A DNA stretch of 11,512 nt from Pseudomonadota bacterium (GTDB lineage: Bacteria > Pseudomonadota > Alphaproteobacteria > Rhizobiales > Rhizobiaceae): NCBI GenBank assembly GCA_023433855.1, contig JAEYTV010000019.1:1-11512 (forward strand). The letters are read 5' to 3'. The notes beneath the pieces are model-generated. The model had not been told where the DNA came from. It was given only the letters and a program-made list of their open reading frames with translations, and did no database searches. The translations under genes were made by a program, and so were the position numbers. Positions 7,251-11,512 of the stretch are shown here, piece after piece; within the stretch, counting starts at the first letter, position 1; each line of letters starts with the position of its first letter.

Positions 7251-7952
7251 CTAGCGTTCACAAACCATGTCACCCATCTTGCAGGCCACTTCGGTTCGGT
7301 TCGTTGCCCCGAGCTTCCGCATGATGTTACGCACATGGACCTTGATGGTGCTCTCGCAGAGGTTCAACTCCGAGGCGATGTCCTTATTCGCCTTGCCGCA
7401 ACGAAGTGCCTCGGCGATTGCCGACTGGCGATTTGTGAACTTCATCGGAGGCAGGGGCTTCTGTGATGTCAGCCCGAGAAGTTGCCCTACGCCCAGGATG
7501 CTGCTGGCCGGGATGAACCTCCCGCCGGCAATCGCGAGACTGATCGCCTGTATGCAGATGTCGATGCTGACGGAACTCGGGATGTAACCTCTCACCCCTA
7601 ACGCAATGATGTCGAGAACGGTATTGATGTCTTGGTTGTCGGAAAGAACAACCACCGGCGCGGGTGAAAGGGAACTCACCACGTCCGCTATCTCTCCGGT
7701 GAGGTCCTCCCTGCCGTTATGCCCGGTATTAAAAAGGACAGCCGAAGGCATGCCGAGTATATCCTTTGCCTCCTCCCAATCGCGAAGCTGTGAGAATGTC
7801 AGGACACGCCGGTTGATGTGATGAAAGTTCAAGCTGTGAGCGAGGCATTCGCGCTCAAGTACTCGACGGTCGATGAGGGCGATATAACCCCCGTCTGCAT
7901 GAAAGGCCGGGCCATGTTCGGCAGTATCGTAAGCGTTATCGTCATCAATCAT
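7251..7952 (-). CDS. LuxR/NarL-type transcriptional regulator with degenerate receiver
   Basis: A 233-aa DNA-binding regulator. Residues about 22-140 have the outline of a response-regulator receiver (YIALIDRRVLERECLAHSL ... APVVVLSDNQD ... ALGVRGYIPSSV). However, the phospho-acceptor position carries Asn75 (AVLFNTG), and the conserved Lys after GY is Ser126. Residues about 172-225 form a LuxR-family helix-turn-helix (FTNRQSAIAEALRCGKANKDIA, then STIKVHVRNIMRKLGATNRTEVA). It probably binds DNA without classic phosphorylation control. The ATG at 7952 is preferred because GGGGAG (7962-7967) lies 9 nt upstream; a TTG at 7958 would sit only 3 nt from it. The gene lies 81 bp downstream of the deacetylase and 41 bp upstream of exoP in the same direction, so local control of EPS genes is likely. 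I found no confident promoter in the 81-bp gap, so it may be read through from upstream. Confidence 0.85.
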   Translation of the reverse strand: MIDDDNAYDTAEHGPAFHADGGYIALIDRRVLERECLAHSLNFHHINRRVLTFSQLRDWEEAKDILGMPSAVLFNTGHNGREDLTGEIADVVSSLSPAPVVVLSDNQDINTVLDIIALGVRGYIPSSVSIDICIQAISLAIAGGRFIPASSILGVGQLLGLTSQKPLPPMKFTNRQSAIAEALRCGKANKDIASELNLCESTIKVHVRNIMRKLGATNRTEVACKMGDMVCER

Positions 7953-8033
7953 AGGCAACTACTCCCCTACTTAATCGCGAGAATTTCGATGCGGATGTGA
8001 TCGATTGCAGAACACCTGATGACTTGGGTACGG

Positions 8034-8687
8034 TCAGGCGAACAAGAGTTTTCTGACGGTGAAGGCCTCCGCGAAGCGTGCGGGTGCCCGGCATTCCATT
8101 CCCCTCAGACGAGCCAATCCGCGGAAGGTTTCTGCGTCGAACCAGTCTTTGGATCGCTGCGTCCCGAAATGTTCCAGAAGAAGCGCCACCTTCATGTTCA
8201 GTGCGTGCTCGCTGAGCGGCACATAGGTGTTGCGCCTGGAAAAATCCCCATCCCATTTGGGGATTTCGTATTCCATGATGAGATGGTTTCGGAAAACATT
8301 GCTGGTCAGTTTATTGATCTCTCTGTGGTCCTGATGTGCATCCTCCCGGCTGTGCGTGAAGATGACATCTGGCTCCACCTTGTCGCGGAGCGCCAGCAGC
8401 CAAGCCTTGATTTCCCGGCTCTGGGCGGGGAAATAGCTGTCCTGAAACGAGCCGAGTTCTATCGAATAGGAAGCGGCATCATGTAGAAAAGCCTCGGCGG
8501 AACTGCGTGCTTCCGCTGCCCGCTCATTTCCAGCGCTCAAAACGCACCAGCAGACATCAAGCAGAACCCCGTCTGCAATGAGGCTCAGGATCGTGCCGCC
8601 CACACCGATCTCGATGTCATCGGAATGAGCCCCCAAACAGAGCACAGACAGGCGTTCGCCGGATGCGGCCAAAGATACGGGTTTCAT
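8034..8687 (-). CDS. PIG-L/LmbE-family metal-dependent deacetylase
   Basis: A 217-aa protein of the family that removes N-acyl (usually N-acetyl) groups from amino-sugar conjugates using zinc. The N-terminal metal motif reads LGAHSDDIEIGVGGT, with His21 and Asp24 as expected ligands; Ser22 replaces the usual Pro of AHPDD. The second motif, THSREDAHQDHREIN, supplies His118 and His121 (HxDH). Overall length is normal for the family, and there is no signal peptide or membrane segment, so it is cytoplasmic. Its ATG overlaps the stop of the upstream cytidylyltransferase gene as ATGA, and no separate Shine-Dalgarno site is visible, which points to translational coupling. Context with a nucleotide-sugar enzyme and a sugar methyltransferase suggests a sugar-nucleotide or glycolipid intermediate as substrate. 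The true substrate cannot be read from sequence. Confidence 0.88.
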   Translation of the reverse strand: MKPVSLAASGERLSVLCLGAHSDDIEIGVGGTILSLIADGVLLDVCWCVLSAGNERAAEARSSAEAFLHDAASYSIELGSFQDSYFPAQSREIKAWLLALRDKVEPDVIFTHSREDAHQDHREINKLTSNVFRNHLIMEYEIPKWDGDFSRRNTYVPLSEHALNMKVALLLEHFGTQRSKDWFDAETFRGLARLRGMECRAPARFAEAFTVRKLLFA

Positions 8688-9496
8688 GGATGGCGCACCG
8701 ACAAGGCAGCCCTTTCTGCGACCGGAGTGGATCGGCTCATCCAGGGCATGTCGCCATGTTCCACCATGGCCTCGAGAGTCTGCCAGTCGCGCAGCGTGTC
8801 CATAGAGCGCCAGAAGCCATCATATTTATAAGCCATCAGCCTGTTGTCCGCGATGAGCCGCGCGAATGGCTCCAGCACAAGTTCCTCGCCTTTGCGCATG
8901 TAGTCGAAGATCTCCGGTCGCATCAGGAAGAAGCCGCCGTTGATCCGCATTTCGGACGTCTCGGAAGACCGGAATTCCCGAACCCGGCCGTCGTCGGCAA
9001 TATCTGCGAGGTGGTATGTCAACGGCGGCCTGACGGCCAAGAAGCAAGCGAGTTTATCGCTGTTCTCGAAGCGCTCGACCATGTCATCCAGATCGACATC
9101 AGTCAGGCCGTCGCTATAGTTTGCGAGAAACATCTTCTCGCCCCTGACGTGGTCTCGCACTGCCCAAAGCCGTTCGCCGATGTTGCGCCAGATGCCCGTG
9201 TCGATCAGCGACACCCGCCAATCCCGTGGCAGTTCTCCGAGCATCTCGACCCGCCCGGAGCCGGAGATGACGCAGTCGCCATAACTCTCCGGTCTGCTGT
9301 TCAGAAAGAACTCCTTGATCACGTTTGCCTTGTATCCGAGGCACAGGATGAAGTCGTCATGGCCGAAACTGGCATAATACTGCATGACGTGGCGCATGAT
9401 CGGCTGGCCGCCGAGCGGAATGAGCGGCTTGGGTATGTTCTCCGAATATTCGCGGATGCGGGTGCCTCTGCCGCCGCAGAATAGGACGACCTTCAT
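8684..9496 (-). CDS. rfbF: RfbF-like glucose-1-phosphate cytidylyltransferase
   Basis: A 270-aa sugar-1-phosphate nucleotidyltransferase. It starts MKVVLFCGGRGTRIREYSE, the nucleotide-binding loop, with PKPLIPLGGQPIMRHVMQYY (Lys23) next. VSLIDTG, the metal-site YSDG (Asp129), MRINGGFF and FWRSMDTLRDW (Asp233) follow in the order and spacing of CDP-glucose pyrophosphorylase RfbF. The length matches that family (about 257 aa) with a short extra tail. The reaction expected is CTP + glucose-1-phosphate giving CDP-glucose, the entry to 3,6-dideoxy and branched deoxysugars. The start at 9496 is chosen because AGGGAGG lies 7 nt upstream and the family motif begins at once; an in-frame upstream start near 9610 would add 38 unrelated residues inside the methyltransferase gene. 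ATG overlaps the methyltransferase stop, and the stop overlaps the deacetylase ATG. The changed GGRGTR and YSDG loops leave nucleotide preference less certain. Confidence 0.87.
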   Translation of the reverse strand: MKVVLFCGGRGTRIREYSENIPKPLIPLGGQPIMRHVMQYYASFGHDDFILCLGYKANVIKEFFLNSRPESYGDCVISGSGRVEMLGELPRDWRVSLIDTGIWRNIGERLWAVRDHVRGEKMFLANYSDGLTDVDLDDMVERFENSDKLACFLAVRPPLTYHLADIADDGRVREFRSSETSEMRINGGFFLMRPEIFDYMRKGEELVLEPFARLIADNRLMAYKYDGFWRSMDTLRDWQTLEAMVEHGDMPWMSRSTPVAERAALSVRHP

Positions 9497-10785
9497 AGCG
9501 CCGCCTCCCTCGGATCGATGATGGAAACTTCCGGAATGGGCACGACAAATTTGCCGCCCCAATCGCCGATGCCCTTCATCTGCTCGACGATCTCGTTCTT
9601 CAGGTTCCACGGCAAGATCAGGACATAGTCCGGTTTCGCCCGCTCGATCTCGCTCACCGGAAGGATCGGGATATGCATGCCGGGCGTAAACCGGCCATGC
9701 TTGTAAGGATTGCGATCGACTGCGAAGTCGATGAAGTCTGTCCCGATGCCGCAGTAATTGAGAAGCGTGTTCCCTTTTCCCGGAGCTCCGTAGGCGCAGA
9801 TCGATTTGCGCATCTGCTTGAGGCGGATCAGGAAGGAGAGAAGGTTCCGTTTCGTCTCGCGGACGGCATCGCCAAAGGCGGTATATGTCTCGACCACGTC
9901 CAGCTTCGCCGCCCGCTCCCGCTCCAGCAGGGCATCGGCTCGTGGATCGCGTTGCCAGGGACCATCAACGTGAGTGAGGTAAACCCGCAACGATCCACCG
10001 TGGGTGGGGATTTCTTCGACGTCAAACACCCTCAGGGCATGGCGCCCGGCCATGTTTTCGATGGTCAGCAGCGAGAAATAGGAAAAGTGCTCGTGATAGA
10101 CCGTATCGAACTGGTTTTCCTCGATGAGCTTGGCAATGTGGGGGAATTCCAGCGTTATCACACCGGAAGCCTTGAGCAGTACCTTCATCCCCGCGACGAA
10201 GTCGTTGAGGTTGGGCACCTGCGCCAGCACGTTGTTGCCGATAATGAGATCCGCCTGCCGGTTGTCGAGAGCCAACTCGCTCGCCAAGGCCTTGCAGAAG
10301 AAGTCGGTGAGTGTCGGAATGCCTTTTTCAACTGCCACCTTGGCGACATTGATAGCGGGTTCGATGCCGAGGATGGGGATGTTCTTCGCAAGGAAATGCT
10401 GCAGCAGGTAACCGTCATTGCTCGCCACTTCGACAACGAAGCTATCCTGGCCCAGGGCGAAGCGCTCCGTCGCCGCTTCGCAATAGTTTTTCGCGTGGGC
10501 GACCCAGCTGTCCGAATAGGACGAAAAATAGGCATATTCCTCGAAGATATTCTCCGGCGTTACATATTCCTGCAGTTGTACCAGAAAGCACTCGCTGCAG
10601 ACGAAGGCATGAAGCGGATAATAAGCTTCCTCACTGTTCACGGCGCCCGCCGGCACGAAGCTCTCGCAAGGCGGCGACATGCCGAGGTTGACGAAGGTGT
10701 GTTCCAGTGGAGCATTGCACAGCCTGCAGAGGCCGACATGCTGCGCAGCACCAGCCTCCAAAGAAATAACCGTTCCGCTATTCAT
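9493..10785 (-). CDS. Sugar C-methyltransferase-like SAM-dependent protein (NovU/TylC3 type)
   Basis: A 430-aa three-part methyltransferase. The N-terminal zinc-binding domain has two CxxC pairs (Cys20/Cys23 in CRLC and Cys63/Cys66 in CSEC). The central SAM fold contains VVEVASNDGYLLQHF (about 117-131) and the active-site YHEHFSYF (230-237). The C-terminal domain carries CAYGAPGKGNTLL (Gly333 region) and VDRNPYKHGRFTPGMHIPI. This order (Methyltransf_13, a class I core, Methyltransf_14) is that of enzymes that C-methylate nucleotide-bound 4-keto-deoxysugars. The ATG at 10785 is chosen because AGGGGG lies 6 nt upstream; a start near 10812 would only add nine residues. It is the first gene of the six-gene - strand run and overlaps the cytidylyltransferase by 4 bp. 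Expected product: a branched-chain sugar nucleotide for the polymer. The exact carbon methylated is unknown, and some relatives act on other substrates. Confidence 0.87.
   Translation of the reverse strand: MNSGTVISLEAGAAQHVGLCRLCNAPLEHTFVNLGMSPPCESFVPAGAVNSEEAYYPLHAFVCSECFLVQLQEYVTPENIFEEYAYFSSYSDSWVAHAKNYCEAATERFALGQDSFVVEVASNDGYLLQHFLAKNIPILGIEPAINVAKVAVEKGIPTLTDFFCKALASELALDNRQADLIIGNNVLAQVPNLNDFVAGMKVLLKASGVITLEFPHIAKLIEENQFDTVYHEHFSYFSLLTIENMAGRHALRVFDVEEIPTHGGSLRVYLTHVDGPWQRDPRADALLERERAAKLDVVETYTAFGDAVRETKRNLLSFLIRLKQMRKSICAYGAPGKGNTLLNYCGIGTDFIDFAVDRNPYKHGRFTPGMHIPILPVSEIERAKPDYVLILPWNLKNEIVEQMKGIGDWGGKFVVPIPEVSIIDPREAAL
9504..9510 (-). promoter_or_regulatory. Shine-Dalgarno site for the cytidylyltransferase
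   Basis: AGGGAGG on the - strand, 7 nt before the ATG at 9496 and inside the end of the methyltransferase gene. It fixes the start at 9496 rather than the longer open frame. Confidence 0.7.
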
Positions 10786-10791
10786 GCTGAT

Positions 10792-10797
10792 CCCCCT
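10792..10797 (-). promoter_or_regulatory. Shine-Dalgarno site for the methyltransferase
   Basis: AGGGGG on the - strand, 6 nt before the ATG at 10785. It decides that start over the in-frame codon at 10812. Confidence 0.65.
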
Positions 10798-10803
10798 GCT
10801 TGA

Positions 10804-10852
10804 TCTTGCCAAAATGCCCTACACTTTGGCTAGAGGCTAATTTATTACCAAA
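10804..10852. promoter_or_regulatory. Candidate operator: inverted plus direct CCAAA motifs
   Basis: TCTTGCCAAA (10804-10813) and TTTGGCTAGA (10825-10834) form 10-bp inverted arms with one mismatch across 11 nt. A further TTACCAAA at 10845-10852 repeats the TTGCCAAA of the first arm in direct orientation. Three copies of a T(T/A)(A/G)CCAAA element therefore lie within 49 bp, directly upstream of the six-gene - strand run. The same stretch is the most A/T-rich part of the divergent spacer, so a promoter is likely here, but I cannot assign -35 and -10 boxes with confidence. It could instead fold as an mRNA leader hairpin. Confidence 0.4.
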
Positions 10853-11048
10853 TCAAGATATGCGCGAGCCCGTCTTCAGGCCCGACGTATCATCCATAAG
10901 CCGTAGTAGACGTAGCCCGGTTGCTTGGTGCATCATTGCGCTACAGAAACTCATGAGTGCGGAATGGACCTCGTCGCTCCAGGCGGCCGGGGATGCATCA
11001 ATGTGCAACCTAAAGCCGTATCCGCTTGAAGCCGGCGGGTTCATAGCC

Positions 11049-11084
11049 GTGCGGGATCGGCTGCGGGAGTTTGTGCGGGAGACG
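11049..11084 (+). repeat. Three imperfect 12-bp tandem repeats
   Basis: GTGCGGGATCGG, CTGCGGGAGTTT and GTGCGGGAGACG follow each other with a 12-bp period, each carrying TGCGGGA. In the epimerase frame they would read VRDR, LREF, VRET. The last copy supplies the GGGAG used as a likely ribosome binding site for the ATG at 11088. Confidence 0.45.
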
Positions 11085-11087
11085 GCA

Positions 11088-11512
11088 ATGCGGTTCAATA
11101 GAACGAAGATCGATGGTCTGTGGGTCATAGAGCCGGAACGGATCGAGGATCCACGTGGCTCGTTTGCCAGGACATTTTGTAAGCTGGAGTTTAGTTCCCA
11201 TGGGTTGTCCGCAGATTTTGCGCAGCACAGCATGTCTGTGTCTTACCGCAAATATACGTTGCGCGGCCTGCACTTCCAGGACCCGCCACACGCAGAGATC
11301 AAGCTGGTAACATGTGTGAGGGGTGCGATATGGGACGTGGCGGTCGATCTGCGTAGCGGCTCTCCCACATACCTGCAGTGGATGAGTCAAATCCTGTCAT
11401 CCTCGAACGGCGCGCAGTTCTATATTCCCGAAGGTTTTGCCCATGGGTTCCAATCGCTCACCGAGGATGCGGCCGTGTCCTATCTGATTTCGACACCTTA
11501 CCACGCAGAGAG
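11088..11512 (+). CDS. rfbC: RfbC-type dTDP-4-dehydrorhamnose 3,5-epimerase family protein (3' truncated by window edge)
   Basis: The first 141 codons of a cupin-fold nucleotide-sugar 3,5- (or 3-) epimerase, running off the right edge without a stop. The start MRFNRTKIDGLWVIEPERI, then EDPRGSFARTF, matches the usual N terminus of RfbC/RmlC. YTLRGLHFQ holds the catalytic His62, IKLVTCVRGAIWDVAVDLR holds Lys72, and FYIPEGFAHGFQSL is the conserved cupin strand. The full family length is about 180 aa, so roughly 40 residues, including the second acid of the catalytic dyad, are missing. ATG at 11088 is chosen for family fit and because GGGAG lies 6 nt upstream; longer in-frame starts reach back to 10860. 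It epimerises a 4-keto-6-deoxysugar nucleotide. Together with the divergent cytidylyltransferase and C-methyltransferase it fits a branched L-sugar pathway, but an ordinary dTDP-rhamnose role is equally possible. Confidence 0.88.
   Translation, partial: MRFNRTKIDGLWVIEPERIEDPRGSFARTFCKLEFSSHGLSADFAQHSMSVSYRKYTLRGLHFQDPPHAEIKLVTCVRGAIWDVAVDLRSGSPTYLQWMSQILSSSNGAQFYIPEGFAHGFQSLTEDAAVSYLISTPYHAE

Larger units (their letters stand above)
10786..11087. other. Divergent spacer between methyltransferase and epimerase genes
   Basis: About 300 bp between the - strand methyltransferase and the + strand RfbC-type gene. The left part (10800-10860) is A/T-rich and holds the CCAAA motif cluster. From an ATG at 10860 the + strand stays open, in frame with the epimerase, without a stop. 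In-frame ATGs lie at 10860, 10953, 11001 and 11088. The frame has about two thirds G/C third positions, but the extra 76 residues match nothing expected for the epimerase family. No terminator or RNA gene is evident. Confidence 0.55.

Noticed and set aside
8663..9484. Long + strand open frame (273 codons) antisense to the cytidylyltransferase
   Set aside because: The - strand frame carries the full RfbF motif set; the antisense product lacks any signature or sensible start.
9673..10803. Very long + strand open frame (376 codons) antisense to the methyltransferase
   Set aside because: Despite its length it is a codon-bias artefact. The - strand gene has CxxC pairs, SAM and active-site motifs.
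10853..11390. Two - strand open frames of 126 codons over the epimerase and its leader
   Set aside because: They oppose the clear RfbC-type frame on the + strand and show no motifs.

Overview
The window looks like part of an exopolysaccharide locus from an alphaproteobacterium, most likely in the Rhizobiales. The reasons are the moderately high GC content, strongly G/C-ended codons in the clear genes, and the pairing of an ExoP-type chain-length/tyrosine-autokinase protein with an ExoF-type (non-lipoprotein, coiled-coil) export protein. That pairing is characteristic of rhizobial EPS systems. I saw no rRNA, tRNA, CRISPR array, integrase or intact insertion sequence.

Layout. Left, + strand: the 3' part of a GDP-L-fucose synthase gene (fcl), cut by the window edge and followed one base after its stop by a GC-rich hairpin. 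Next is a large secreted right-handed parallel beta-helix protein (pectate-lyase-like fold, 805 aa from the start I prefer). A convergent spacer of about 740 bp (3051-3792) follows. It holds two possible small genes, a palindrome and a terminator-like hairpin. From 3793 to 10785 six genes run on the - strand. In order of transcription they are a C-methyltransferase-like protein, an RfbF-like sugar-1-phosphate cytidylyltransferase, a PIG-L/LmbE deacetylase, a LuxR-type regulator with a degenerate receiver, ExoP and ExoF. The first three are joined by 4-bp ATGA overlaps. ExoP and ExoF are 3 bp apart. At the right end, divergent on the + strand, is the start of an RfbC-type 3,5-epimerase that runs off the window. 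It has no stop inside the window and begins after a roughly 300-bp divergent spacer.

How the genes may work together (inference). Fcl supplies GDP-L-fucose. The cytidylyltransferase, methyltransferase and epimerase fit the route to a nucleotide-activated, C-methylated (branched) deoxysugar, as in mycarose-type pathways, but the required 4,6-dehydratase is not in the window. The PIG-L protein may trim an N-acyl group from a sugar or lipid-linked intermediate. ExoP and ExoF would control chain length and export across the envelope, and the beta-helix protein may bind, cleave or epimerise the polymer outside the inner membrane. The LuxR-type gene sits just upstream of exoP-exoF and is a plausible local regulator. 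No glycosyltransferase, flippase or polymerase is present, so the locus must continue outside.

The most notable points are the divergences from family norms: an ExoP with a changed Walker A' residue and no C-terminal tyrosine cluster, a regulator lacking the phospho-acceptor Asp and the conserved Lys, a sugar-modifying trio with coupled translation, and a cluster of CCAAA-type inverted/direct motifs in front of the six-gene run.
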